Shown: positions 20,701 through 30,343, counted from the first letter of the stretch. The stretch: 64,000 bases of DNA from Paramarasmius palmivorus (GCA_037176845.1 JAYKXP010000054.1:310001-374000), one strand, 5' to 3'. Made by a program: numbers and translations. Notes: generated by a model not told the origin, from the sequence alone.

Positions 20701-21767
20701 GAGCGTCCTAGAGAACTCCTTGGTGATGAATCGTTGTTTCGAGTATGATATGTTGGAGCTGGGGTTAGCAGGTATGTGTTCCTGTTACTGCCTGGGGAAT
20801 CAGGAATCTCGGGTAACATTTCCCGAATGTCAGGTTGCAAACTTCTAGCATATAAGTTCGATAACTCCCAACGGTTTTTGGGATTTGAGAGGAACTCGCT
20901 GACTTGGATTGGCAATTCGATATCCTCCGTAAGCATTAACTCCCTCATCGCTTCGATATGCTCACGAGTCGTCATCTGATCGATATCAGGGACCCCCATT
21001 CTTTGCGCGAAGCGATAGCAGCGCATCCCTAAGTCTTCCAGAACTTCTTGTGGTGTGCGAGTTGGTCCCATGTCTGGGGCTGGACTTCTTACTGAAGGTT
21101 CTGGGTAAGGGCTACCGAAAATCTCTTCGTACTCTTCCCTTTGACGTTGCATTCTTTCAGCAAAGCTTCTGTGTTCTTGTGTAGCCGGTCCAGGCCCCGC
21201 CTCTCCTTGTCTAGGAGGCGTCCTAGGAGAGGCTGCTCGTGGTGGAATTGGTAATACAGGCGGGGATTGATATGAAGGATGAGACTGATAAAGGCGGGTT
21301 GGAGTGACCGGTGCTACATTTCGGGGTGAGTTGATAGTAACTCTTCGTTGTCTCTGTCGATTACTAAGTAGTTGGGCTGGTACAGATGAGATTCCCCGAG
21401 CCAATCGAGGAGTACGAGGGCTTGCTTCGGCGCGAGCAATTTCATTGGACAATAGTCGACTTGGTGTGTATGGATCGTTGATATCTCGGGTGATAGGTGA
21501 TGGGATAGGACCAGGGGAGATAGGACCTCCCATTCTTCGGTGAGTACGCTCGATAATTCGACGATGTAATCCTTGGGGTCCTGAATCAATATTTCCAGTT
21601 CCCTGAGCACTTCCTAGCGTTTGTCCTTCACTCGGCGTTTCATGAGCGCTAGGTACAGGGATAGTTGGGGTACGAGGGACCCACTGACCTTGAGGAGTGA
21701 AGGTGTGATGGGCTGGAGGTGGTGTCGGCAACCTGTCGTCGTCGTCGTGAATAATGCGTGTTGACAT
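17763..21767 (-). CDS. gag: Gag with giant disordered N-terminus, collagen-like tract and zinc knuckle
   Basis: 1334 aa, far longer than usual Ty3 Gag proteins (roughly 300-500 aa). Residues 1 to about 940 are Pro/Ser/Arg/Glu-rich and look disordered. About 948-972 is a Gly-X-Y tract (GPPGPPGPPGPIGPPGPMG). About 995-1200 is the retrotransposon capsid-type domain (FDGNDRTLWRTFISDC ... SSWLTGPAQRTFDNW). A CCHC zinc knuckle, CLKCGKDGHFLRNC, is at about 1262-1275, followed by an acidic tail. The start codon is 27 nt inside the 5' LTR boundary, the first ATG after the primer-binding site. Gag packages RNA and forms the particle. What the long N-terminal extension does is unknown. Confidence 0.93.
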   Translation of the reverse strand: MSTRIIHDDDDRLPTPPPAHHTFTPQGQWVPRTPTIPVPSAHETPSEGQTLGSAQGTGNIDSGPQGLHRRIIERTHRRMGGPISPGPIPSPITRDINDPYTPSRLLSNEIARAEASPRTPRLARGISSVPAQLLSNRQRQRRVTINSPRNVAPVTPTRLYQSHPSYQSPPVLPIPPRAASPRTPPRQGEAGPGPATQEHRSFAERMQRQREEYEEIFGSPYPEPSVRSPAPDMGPTRTPQEVLEDLGMRCYRFAQRMGVPDIDQMTTREHIEAMRELMLTEDIELPIQVSEFLSNPKNRWELSNLYARSLQPDIREMLPEIPDSPGSNRNTYLLTPAPTYHTRNNDSSPRSSLGRSTRASNHTSVMERQEEAQVGDRLERRPAVVMDSAEEETSSEEMIESSSSSYGEPIEPRFNPDNMVPRGMMHYVDEALDSDGEHVVYYVPRPINPILRSTTTRSEGTADILVSTDREEQEGDQSTYRAEAENQSAGRIPSRASSEPPRPSPPTFIPSPTPSQLWSQDPSSGEEEAGQGRQLVPLITIHEGSSRRTRVTPRQPRRTEAGRRLYTISDSDPDVTMRFEELSSDSEPRSRTSSRSESEEFPRRNQPNGIADSRGSTSSEGSASSVDSSSSGPIFVGMYVPGYDPEGRTPPSVTSIHNPPPPYQPNQPNDRPIRPGEPRREGYAFTPHPNRNATAGPSRAGVYVPPGRRSQQREEENRRDRTYQEIPEERGNGNGGEEEEERPEWRRRGGQEARSEEPRHQGNGSDREPDQSNMGASAFVPQQPPPPPPPPANPPSNRSTASSNSSSIVGNQSLAQESVDGSARSEEFFQPLISTPPAVIHNARSFEENTAGPSRVPFTRGPRMGSIGFSDSRSQESGGTNRTQGYDNTFISGPPNQSPPSSNGTSGTGQYSERYPHLSYYQPPPSSSPPSSLGTGPSRTSNQLFNQQGPPGPPGPPGPIGPPGPMGPPGPSGNGIRRNEENEARKEAINREYKLEIRKPNPFDGNDRTLWRTFISDCTRMFLAKPTIYSDDASKIQYASSWLTGPAQRTFDNWMEIERERGEWVPVVHEWNVFVTEMGRLFGVHDEALHSQAKLTKTVQQPGEEFAAFRVRFQDVALRTGYDDFALRWNLLQNTHPALRAKLTNTGELPNTYQGVVDRLMNIDGTQQAFRDAGLMNPFVGSTSRITNTSTTTQVVNTSPNIGIRSRNPFRNRPTTQVVTETRNTKAEEKAQGSQAVTSKNPLQVIRLTRTEREHRMANKLCLKCGKDGHFLRNCPEFNEGSAVALRAVFTIDENGDAEEEYYDDEGNIFSFEEIPDDESGNEEGDLSLEERED
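17802..17808 (-). promoter_or_regulatory. Minus-1 ribosomal frameshift heptamer GGGAAAC
   Basis: In the gag frame the sense sequence reads TC-G GGA AAC GAG, a canonical X XXY YYZ slippery site. The minus-1 frame is closed by TGA at 17820-17818 just upstream, and opens right before this heptamer. The gag stop is at 17765-17763. The overlap is only about 50 nt and this is the only such heptamer I see in it. A downstream G-run (17792-17797) can pair with a C-run (17756-17761) to give a short stem 4-5 nt after the site. Confidence 0.7.
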
Positions 21768-21781
21768 CTGGGGGCGGTGTG

Positions 21782-21793
21782 GTTCTCGGTATT
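21782..21793 (-). other. Primer-binding site, probable self-priming type
   Basis: One base inside the 5' LTR the sense strand reads AATACCGAGAAC. It lacks the TGG that marks pairing with a tRNA 3' end. Its exact complement, GTTCTCGGTATT, lies in the sense LTR at 21993-21982, about 26-35 nt downstream of a TATA run, exactly where the transcript should begin. This matches the self-priming arrangement known for Tf1/sushi-type elements. Confidence 0.7.
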
Positions 21794-21794
21794 A

Positions 21795-22217
21795 TGTTAG
21801 GATCGACCTAAATTGTGTACGCGAGGTTAAAGATGGTTAGATGAGTAATGTTCAATTTGTGTAGAACTCAGAAAGCCGCTAAGCAGATGTCAATTCACGC
21901 AGTTAATCACTCAGGTTAGATTGAGAGAGAAGGAAGATATCAGTATTTCGTAGATAGTTGTGTATGTAGGTACACTTGTAGAATACCGAGAACGAGTTTA
22001 CAGTAGTTAAGCAACAAGTATATATATAACGTAGAAGGATTCTAGAACATTCGAGTGATTGCGCGGATGAGTATGGGTAGCGGAAATGATTGTACGGCGG
22101 ATTCGGGGATAATGTAGATTGGGGATATCGGGCTGGAGATGGAGTCATGAGCGGGGAAGGTTCGTACTTGCAGGATCTTGTCATTGAGCGCAGGGTGATC
22201 GTAGTCGAATCCTAACA
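21795..22217 (-). repeat. 5' LTR of Ty3 element
   Basis: Promoter-bearing LTR of the minus-strand element. It contains the TATA run at 22019-22029 and the predicted transcript start near 21993. It is followed outward by the target duplication TACTA at 22218-22222. Confidence 0.95.
22019..22029 (-). promoter_or_regulatory. LTR TATA box
   Basis: On the minus strand TTATATATATA. Initiation about 26-35 nt downstream would fall at 21993, the first base of the segment complementary to the primer-binding site. Confidence 0.6.
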
Positions 22218-22225
22218 TACTACCT

Positions 22226-22630
22226 TTGTGTATAGATCAATCTCATACTCATACATTAGATGGTTCGAGGCCTAATAGTTACCGACGCGTGTTGCAGTAG
22301 ACTATAACTTCAATATATATCTGCTACTCTCCGAGTCTAGCAACCTATGGTTTGAATGTGCATGACAGTCTCTACCTGGATAGTCCAAATGCACGAGCAT
22401 GAAATCGTTACTACCTTTCGAATCTACCAAACTATGGATTGTATGAAAATGTGGATCTCTTACCTGATTAATTGCTTGTGTATAGAACTATCTCATACTC
22501 ATAGATTAGATGGGTTCGAGGCCTAGTTACCTCTACGCGTGTTGCAGTAGACTAAAACTTCAATATATATTTACTACTCTCCGAGTCCAGCAACCTATGG
22601 TTTGAACATGAATGACAGTCTCTACCTGAA
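22226..22630. repeat. Two direct repeats of about 150 bp, 251 bp apart
   Basis: 22226-22379 and 22477-22630 share most of their sequence, including ATCTCATACTCATA, GTTCGAGGCCTA, GCGTGTTGCAGTAGACTA and AGCAACCTATGGTTTGAA. A third diverged unit lies left of the Ty3 element (about 11150-11318). Confidence 0.7.
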
Positions 22631-22633
22631 GAT

Positions 22634-22870
22634 TCATGATTGATAGTTCCGAGAATAGTTGCTTTCACAATATAAAATCCGCCACTGAGGTTCGACAGGT
22701 TGGGGGTCTGGTACATAGAAGAAGTGGTCTGTCGTAATAACTGATACAAGAAATCTGGAATCGTCATGGCCTTGAATTAATAGGTCGATATGGTCGAATA
22801 GTGCCGTACTTGAGAGGTCAAGGCCGGCGGGTAGTATGCTATGCTCGACAGGATTGTGGTCATTTCCCAC
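22634..22870 (-). CDS. Possible small gene or exon, unknown
   Basis: An open frame of 78 codons with protein-like composition (SILPAGLDLSSTALFDHIDL, then an Ile/Thr/Phe-rich stretch). It is preceded on the minus strand by a CTATTAG acceptor-like sequence near 22884. It may be one exon of a longer gene, but no partner exon with clear splice sites was found. No family is recognised. Low confidence; it may be spurious. Confidence 0.25.
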   Translation of the reverse strand: MGNDHNPVEHSILPAGLDLSSTALFDHIDLLIQGHDDSRFLVSVITTDHFFYVPDPQPVEPQWRILYCESNYSRNYQS

Positions 22871-23494
22871 TGGGATCCCTAATAGAAAGGGGATTCATTA
22901 GGAATAAGAGTCCTATAGCACATGAGACGTATGGATGTGTGATTGAGACACATCCTTAGTGGTACCATCTTATGACCTAAGCCATCCGTATTTATGTGGA
23001 AGAGTGATGGAGGCGGATAGGCTGGCATTGGATGTCTGGATCAAAAAAAAAAAAAACCGTCGCGCAAGCCAGTCAGACATACAGAACACGAAGAGAATCT
23101 TGCGTACATTATAACTAAGGAATCAGTACTTGAATAAATAGTCCACATATCGCCAGCCGAGTATTCAGCAGTGGGGTTTTAGAGCACTCACGTCGTCCCG
23201 GAGTTGTATTGCTATTAGGCCCAACTACATGACTGAATATCGAGCGGATATCGAGCTGCACACGATGTTGGCGTCGTCCATGTCAAACTGATGATGGTTT
23301 CGATAAAAGAAGGCCCACGTGTGTTTAAGTTGCCGACGGTAGTATTGACACATCATGATGTGAGGCTGTGTGGAGTTCCCCACATCGTAATCTCTTGCTC
23401 TCTTACGCTGACTACCACTCTGTGTTGCTGAAAGCTCTGGTGAGTGAAGTATTCCTCACAAAAATTACAAGCTAATCTTTGCTAAGGCGTCAAG

Positions 23495-23917
23495 ATGAAC
23501 TCCCACAGTGTCGCATCAGAGAAGACGCATATAACCTTGCGAAGCACGAGTGTGGATGGGGGTTCAATACGGTTTGAGAGGGCTATAAGGGAGTTTGCAG
23601 CACAGTTTGGCTGGACTCTTCCATTGCCAAACGAGACTCAGCGCGTAGAAGGGTCAGGGAAACAAAATGGATCTATGCTATCGGGGTTTGTGAAGAATCG
23701 TGTTTTTTCTACGGGTGTTGCTGATGACTCTGGATCAGCGTCTCCAAGGGATAAATTAGAAGCGTTAGTGTCAGCTCTACGCCGTTCGAAATCAGACCTT
23801 CACCTATCCTGTACCACACAATGCAAAATTTTCAACAACTTCGGGACTTTGGGGGGTGAACAATACAAGTTCAGGATAGTAGAGATATCATCATACGGTA
23901 TTCAGTCGGTCGTGTAG
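23495..23917 (+). CDS. Hypothetical 140-aa protein, KDZ cargo
   Basis: A single-exon ORF starting at the first ATG after a likely 5'-UTR intron (GTGAGT near 23440 to TAAG at 23486, with a GCTAATC branch-like sequence). The product has a mixed, globular-looking composition, including RFERAIREFAAQFGWTLPLP in the first half and SPRDKLEALVSALRRSKSDL in the middle. No cysteine cluster, signal peptide or membrane helix is seen. It lies 380 bp upstream of the KDZ transposase on the same strand. Function unknown. Confidence 0.45.
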   Translation: MNSHSVASEKTHITLRSTSVDGGSIRFERAIREFAAQFGWTLPLPNETQRVEGSGKQNGSMLSGFVKNRVFSTGVADDSGSASPRDKLEALVSALRRSKSDLHLSCTTQCKIFNNFGTLGGEQYKFRIVEISSYGIQSVV

Positions 23918-24296
23918 TTAATGTAGGTGCTAAAAGAGGGTCATATACATATTTAACGCGTTGCTGTTCAATTCGTTGCGACCCAGGATATCCATGGCAG
24001 ATAGAAGTTGCCGGCGGTTCCGGGATATCGGGCTCTTCCGAAGGTCAAGTGATATGATCATGTGGTCAACAGTGATACACTTCACCGAGGATTTTTTCAA
24101 CGCTCTTTCCTTTCCTCCTCTTCAGCAGCAAAGGGGTTTTTCAACCGAGCCTGGAAGCTCAGGCTTGCAACTATCACGGTAAGGAATTCTACGTATATAT
24201 GAGTATGTATTGAGCAAACGTACCCTGAAAGATGCTCAAGTGAAGGCATTGCCGACTCGGCTACCCGGAGTTTTCAGAACGTCTTCCAGTTTACCT
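23918..24296. other. Upstream region of KDZ transposase
   Basis: No convincing gene. Short frames exist without splice support. The first good ATG for the transposase is at 24297, and no clear TATA box was recognised. Confidence 0.3.
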
Positions 24297-27200
24297 ATGT
24301 CCAGGGCGAAACGCCGAAGAATTCAGAAGAATACCTATCAAGACCGTGTACGTTTCGAAGACGACGAAGAAGACATACCGTATCGCGAAGAAGGGGTCAA
24401 TCTTGCAGGAGGTCGAAACATTCTGCATGCCTCGCCTGGTAAGGGACGACACTGGTCTGCAGGTGTGGAATGGAACAATCTTAGCATTGAGGGATTTGGA
24501 GATTGGGAAGGGCTTCAAGGAGGAGAAGAGAAGTTAGCAGAGGGTATGGACGAGATCATGGAAGATGAATGGGAAGACGTACCAGATGGCGACAATACTG
24601 CTGGAGTAGACGCGTTCACCGAGGAGCAAGAGGCTACATACGACGACCTTCTGGGCCGGACTGAAGAGGCTTCGAAGCCTGTCAATATCCCAGAGGAAAA
24701 TGACCTCGTGGACACTGGTACTCTGCCGAAGAAACGCGCCAGGAAGTCGTATAAAGCGGTAGGTCCAGTCGTCTCATGTCTGGTTCGAGAGTACACTCGA
24801 TGAGTCGTAAAACGATAAGAGATAACGGCGAGATGCAGACGTCATCACCGGCAGACCAGGCAGCGACGTCACTTCGAAAACGATTATTTTCAATAATTCC
24901 AAGGCCTGTCACAGCTACGGTACATATTCCAAATAAGTACTTGCTTCTCTCCTCATTACCTCCCTTGAGCGAAGATCTGAAAGGCTGCTTCTTCATGAGT
25001 TAGTCTTCTATCTGCTATGTTTTACTTACCCTCAGGCCACAGACCTCAGCGCTCAGCGGTCGCACTCAAACTCAAAGTAACAGGTACTTTATTGAATGCA
25101 ACGAGACGAAACTTACGGATACCAGTCCTACATGTAGCTCGGCGCACGATTCGAGAACTCCGAGAATTGCGTCGCATCAATACTCAGTCCTTGAATGCTT
25201 CGTTTCCGAGTTTCTGCATTAAGGCTTCTGCATTCGAGTCTGCCAATGTCAAACCCAGCGCATTGCGACCATTAACAATTCAAAGAACCTCTTTCTCCAG
25301 TTATTTCCATCTAAACACGATGCCAAAGGACAGCACTACTCGAAAGGCCGCCAAGAACGATGAGGAAACCCATTTCCAGCTCGAGGACAGACTATGGTTC
25401 ACAACCTACTTTTATACTACTCCGAAAAATGTGAACTGGAGGTGTATGTCGGTCTATCAACAGTCTTGGGCTCCACTGATTGGTTTTATTCCAGCAGATG
25501 AATGTGGAAGGCCTGTGACCCAGGCATGTCGGTTAATATCACCGAGAATTGCTTCCTGTAGAGGAGGTTGTCCAACTTGTTTCCAAGGGCAACACCAAGA
25601 TATTCTGCGCTCACACGCTGATACCATTTCTCTTCGAGACGGGTAGTATCATGTTACCTACGGCTGTGAGAGTGTATATAGGGAGCACCGTCGAAGAGCT
25701 TGAAGGTATGAATAGATGAATGGTAGCTTTACTGCATTCACCCACCTGAAAATTTTCTCAGAGCCATTCAAGGGGCGTGTGATTGAGGTTAGTGAGGACA
25801 AAGGACGGTCGAATATTGAAAGTGGTTCACACCCGGATGAACACTCCCATGAAAGCTAGGCGGAAGAATACACGACAGTTGTTGCAGACTCCTGAATCGA
25901 CCGTTTTCAACCATAGTACGTATATTCAAAGTAAAAAAACAAAATTCTGAAACAAAAGAATGCAGATTTCTGGGGTCCATCTGGGTGATTTCAATGCAGG
26001 ATACTCAGAATCCACGCGAGATTTCGTGAGTCGAAGCGATGCGGAGCTTGTTTGATGGCTTGAAGTACTGCGGCGGAGTTCGTATAGCATAGATAAGTAA
26101 GAGGGGGGCTGAGAGGTGCGTAGATTTCTTTGTGGTTGCTTTACAATTTGATTGTATTGATGGTTGAAGGAAAAAGTTTCGAAGGAGGCGGCGCTGCCTC
26201 GTGCTCGGCTAAAAAACACATTCACACGAGCACGCGCGTTTGTTGATCAACAAACGCGTATTCTCTTACACCTTCAGGTAAGTGGAACACCTCAACGCTC
26301 CTCTTTTTGGCATTGCCCAAGGATACCTTCCTTCTCCTGCTGCTTAGGCACAGCATCTGCCCCGATGGGAGCTATCCTGAGCAGCAGGAGAAGGGGGTTA
26401 CCTTTGGGAGATGCCCCCTCTATCCTCTTGAGATGAAACCAACCCTCTAACGGACGCCTATAAAGGACGGCACCCTGTATTTCCTCATGTCGTATTTTCT
26501 CCGCTCCGTGAGTAGCCCTTTCCCTTGGTCATGTGCTTGTACTTACTGCCCCTTAGCATGCAAAATTCACGTTCACGTTCCGCCCCAAAACGACGCCCTC
26601 ACCCTACACTTGCAACCACCCCGTGAAGAAGAGGAGTTGCAGAAGAACCGGATTTGGCTTCAGGAAGCCTGAAGATGGAAATCACTGTCACGCTAAACGG
26701 AAACAATATTTTGATCTTGCTATTTACAAAAACGGACATGAACGACGTCATTGAAATGACCGACTGGCCGAAATCTTACGGATCTCGCCGAGCTCGAGTC
26801 ACGAGTTTACGACGTATCGAGTGTCCTCTGGTCTGGTTCTGAAGATTGCATATTGACGTCGTTTCTGGCAGAAACGTCCCAACATTTACTGGCAGCGGAA
26901 TCTTCGTGACAGCTTCGTGACGGAAATTTTACGATCCAAAGGAAGAAGTGATGTTCGCAAACAACGGTCTTGCACCGATTGTCGTGGCGTGGACCCCAGC
27001 GGTGTGCAGCGTGCATCTAGGGTGGCAAGTTACCGCTGCAGGGACTGTTTCTTTGGAGATCTGGTATGCAAGACTTGCTGCCTGCGCCGTCACAGGCATA
27101 ATCCTCTCCACATCATCGAGGTGCGTATTCGAATAGCTGAAGCTGGGCTATAGCAAATGATCATTGCCTCAGGAATGGAATGGCGAGTTCTTCGAGAAGA

Positions 27201-30200
27201 CCAGCCTTCGTGCGCTGGGACTTACTATTCAGCTGAACCACATGGGAATGGAGTGCGTGAAGTCACGAAAATGCCACGCCAAAATGCGGGTGCTACACAT
27301 AAACGGTATCCATGAGGTCGACATACGATTCTGCCACTGCAACAAGCGTATTGACCAATTTCGACAACTTCTGCGGCGCGGCCTCTATCCTGCAACGGTC
27401 AACGAAGGCCATATCACAACCTGCGCTACCTTTGCATACCTCGAGACTCTTCGAATTATGTCTTTGACTACCAAAGGGTCAACTCACGATTTCTATCGAG
27501 CCTTGGAGAAGCTCACAGACAACACGGGGCTCGTGCTTCCAAAGTCCCGTTATCGTCCCCTCCTGCGAATGATCCGGCAGTGGAGACATATCAAGATGGT
27601 GATTTGGTCTGGGGCAGCGTACGATGAATCAGGCATTGGCGATAAGGAAGGACGCTTGGTGGTTCATTGTCCGTCGTGTCCACATCCAGGGATTAACCTC
27701 CCAGTGGACTGGGAAGACGCTTGCCGAAGGTGTGTGCTTAGGATTCCATTCAAGATAAAATAGACTGACTCACAAACTCCTAAGCTTTCTTTACCGCCTC
27801 ATACTGTGTCTTGACGGCAATTTTCGTTTGAAAGCCCAGATGGTGTCGTCTCATTCGAGAGATCCTCCTCTGAATCAGGGCATGGGGTATTTTGTGAAGC
27901 GAGAACCGTATGAGAAATGGGTTTTCACAAAGGACGATGGTGACGAGGTTAGAGCTGGTTCCTCAATGGCGAACGGACATGACTGACGCTCTGATAGATC
28001 AGCAACTGTGTCCCACTTGCTGCAATTGCAAAGCAGAACACGAAGTTCTCCAAGGGTCTCAGATACACAGGAGTAATGGGTGTAGCGTGCGGGAGGTCTG
28101 ATATGATCGTTTGCGTAGGGAACCTGCAGAAGGGCGAAAGGTGAGCTGTATTCGAGTTGCCGTTTAGGAGAGTGTATTCACCAGACATTTCAAAGGTACT
28201 CCAACACTGACTGGATCTTTGCGAAGGCTCTGGAGCCTTTCCTTCAGCTCCTTCAGCTCCTCGCTATCTACGACGTCGCCTGCCAATGGTTTATCCATTT
28301 GTTAGATCGTATCAGTCAGTGGCCGAAGGATTTGTCGTGGAATCATAGCATGAATGTAACTCCGGGAATCGGGAAGATGCACGAGCCAGGCCATAAACAG
28401 GAAAACCACAAACAATACTCGCTCAACACCATTTCTGGTGCAGGAAACACTGACGGAGAAACCCTGGAGCGGGTCTGGGGCGAACACAACAACCTAGGAA
28501 ATGCCACGAAGACAATGGGACCGGGCTCCAGAGAAGATTACATAGACGCCCAGATGGGTGAATGGAACTTCGAGAAATACAAAGCAATCGGTACGTGTAG
28601 TTGTAAAGTTTGCCTCGGGTACACTGGCTAACCAATCAATCTAGGTGCTTCACTTCTAAGGCGGTATATGGATGCGGAGAAGGATCTGCAGACGCAGATG
28701 TCTGAATACCGTGGTCTTTCAGCAAATGTTCCGGGTCATCTGACGCAGAAGTGGAAAGAGATGTGCGAGACCTGGGAGGCGGCACCAACCCCTAAGCACG
28801 ACGTTCCAAACCCGTATCATATTGCTGAAGAATGTGAGTGCCTACTACAAGAGCATCGAGAGTGAGAAGCTGACTTGTGAAAATTAGTTATAAGTGAAGA
28901 TAAAGCTATGGAAGAACTGACGATAGAAGAACAGAGAAGGCTTGCGGAAGGGGGAGTGAAATATCATGCGGTAGACGCGCCTGGATTTGTCAAAATGGCG
29001 TTGTTACTCAAGGATTCTCAGTGCGTTGAACCATTCTCTGGTCAGGATATCACTACTAACCAATATTTAGGCGAAAGCTCATCCAGCTCCAGGAGGAACA
29101 GACGCGTATCCCCACAGCACGTCAGGCGCAAAAGCTTCGGGAACATCGCAACGCTGTTGCTCGGCAGGTGCAGTTGTATAACGACCTCCGAGTAATCTAC
29201 ATGCCCGGTCTTATACAGTACCTCGAAGACGCGAAGCTGTCTGAGGGTTTGGACGATACAGAGCCGGAACGTGCAATTGTATGGCTGCCATCCAGCCTAT
29301 CCCAAGAGGATATTGACCGGGTCTGCGTGCCGAAGCTGCGACAAATTGAAGGAAAACTGCAGCACGCTCGGTGCTACGACTCACTTCACGGTCTTCGACA
29401 TTCCCTTCGCATCAAGACTCGCATGATGCTCTTTAAGAACACCAACATTAGAGGCCAGAGATCTTCTGGAAGAGCATGGGAGATAATCAACCGTGTTGTT
29501 TCTCGTATACAGCGCTGGGCCACACGTTACCGGGTATCTAGGGACGCCTTGCACAAGCTCACAGGGCCAGGAGATTGGGAGCAGCAGTTGAAGGTTTTAA
29601 ATAACGAGGATATACGGAGTTTCAAGGATCCCGCGTTGTTAAAGGTTCGACGGGGGAGGATGGGGAATGACGAGGAAGAAGGAGAGGAGCATGACATGCT
29701 GCAGCCACTCCGTGATTCTGCCATGTCGCAAACGGAGCGTCCGCTGAACGAATGGGATTTGATACCTCTCGATCGGACCGAATTGGAGCACCGCAGAGTT
29801 CACGGGACGGGGAATACCAGGAAGAGTATTTCATGGATTTGGTGGCATGGCGGAAGCTTTGTGCTCGAAGATGGCGCGGACGAGAATGACAATGAGGTGT
29901 TGCGGTCAGAGTGGTGCAAAGCGCGCGCACGCGCAATGCGAGCGTGGGAGGAGTTGATGTTGGTGAGGGAAGAGATGAGACGGACATTAGAGTATTTGGA
30001 TTGGCGAGCTCGGGAATGGGATCAATGTGCGCAAGTAGAGTTGACTGGCGGCGTGGCGGAGAGGGAAGGGCAGAGGGCATTTGCATTGCGGCAAGCAAAG
30101 ATACAGCGGTCCCTGAAAGCGTCGTTTGAGAAGAAATGGGGGCGCTTAATGCCACGGGTTCAAGATTGGGCAGCCGATGATACACCATTCCCCGACTACG

Positions 30201-30343
30201 TTAGCAATAGCCACAGTGGAAAGGACGGCGATATTGGTATGGACATGGAGTTAGGACGGGATGGCCTGAATCATGGGGAGAGCTCAAACGAGGATAGTGA
30301 GGGCTCAAGTGACATGGACAGTGAGACGGAATATGACGACTAA
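24297..30343 (+). CDS. KDZ-family transposase (CxC2 cluster), nine exons, 1187 aa
   Basis: Exons 24297-24758, 26872-27120, 27173-27729, 27785-27947, 27998-28140, 28196-28590, 28645-28833, 28888-29020 and 29071-30343 sum to 3564 nt, and every phase fits. N-terminal about 155 residues: basic start (SRAKRRRIQ) then an acidic region. Residues about 184-233 form the CxC2 cysteine cluster (CTDCRG ... CRDCFFGDLVCKTCCLRRHR). Then comes the KDZ core with ALGLTIQLNHMGMEC and candidate catalytic acidic residues in CLDGNFRLK (about 430), IYDVACQW (about 548) and GETLERVWGEHN (about 610). The C-terminus has KIKTRM-type (RIKTRMMLFKNTNIRGQ) and GPGDWEQQL segments typical of the family, then an acidic tail. 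KDZ transposases have an RNase H-like fold and move DNA by cut-and-paste (family knowledge). The first intron is swollen to 2113 nt by a transposon (24787-26830). No nonsense mutation is seen, so the gene may still be functional if that intron is spliced. Confidence 0.93.
25562..25859 (+). CDS. Passenger gene fragment inside the TIR element
   Basis: Open frame from about 25562 (EEVVQLVSKGNTKIFCAHTL) to 25705, joined over a 56-nt GT-AG intron (25706-25761) to 25762-25859 (PFKGRVIEVSEDKGRS ... stop). Composition and the in-frame intron argue for a real coding history. Upstream exons are uncertain: a related frame appears to start at MPKDSTTRKAAKNDEE near 25321 but changes frame near 25560. It could be a host gene fragment captured by the transposon. 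No family is recognised. Confidence 0.4.
26487..26754 (+). CDS. Possible 72-aa spliced micro-gene at right end of TIR element
   Basis: Two exons (26487-26507, 26557-26754) joined over a 49-nt GTGAGT...TTAG intron give 73 codons. The product is basic and has several Cys/His. TATAAAGG lies at 26459-26466, so close to the ATG that the mRNA would have almost no leader. I therefore keep this tentative. Confidence 0.25.

Larger units (their letters stand above)
11319..22217 (-). mobile_element. Near-pristine Ty3/gypsy chromovirus with antisense gene (10.9 kb)
   Basis: 423-bp LTRs at both ends (TGTTAGGAT...ATCCTAACA) differ at one position (11664 C versus 22140 T), and both are flanked by TACTA. 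On the minus strand the order is 5' LTR, primer-binding site, gag, minus-1 frameshift, pol (protease, RT, RNase H, integrase, chromodomain), then a gene on the opposite strand, a polypurine tract and the 3' LTR. All reading frames are open. The single LTR difference and intact frames point to a very recent insertion and possible activity. It sits inside the KDZ transposon between cargo gene 4 and the transposase. Confidence 0.95.
24787..26830 (+). mobile_element. 2.0-kb TIR element in transposase intron 1 (Mutator-like?)
   Basis: Flanked by the 9-bp direct repeat GTCTGGTTC (24778-24786 and 26831-26839). The ends are inverted repeats of about 26 bp: the left AGAGTACACTCGAT... matches the inverted right AGAGGACACTCGAT... 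with few mismatches, and both continue with GTCGTAAA. Removing the element and one repeat restores a 60-nt intron (28 + 32 nt) with GTAGGT donor and CAG acceptor. A 9-bp duplication suggests the Mutator-like superfamily, but there is no MULE transposase, so it would be non-autonomous. The interior contains intron-bearing coding-like sequence (see 25562-25859), so gene capture is possible. Confidence 0.8.

Noticed and set aside
23042..23057. Poly-A run as a LINE or SINE tail
   Set aside because: No reverse transcriptase, pol III promoter boxes or flanking duplication next to it.
25017..25646. 209-residue ORF as one protein
   Set aside because: Composition changes along its length and the 3' half conflicts with a better frame from 25562 that splices cleanly; kept only as evidence of decayed exons.
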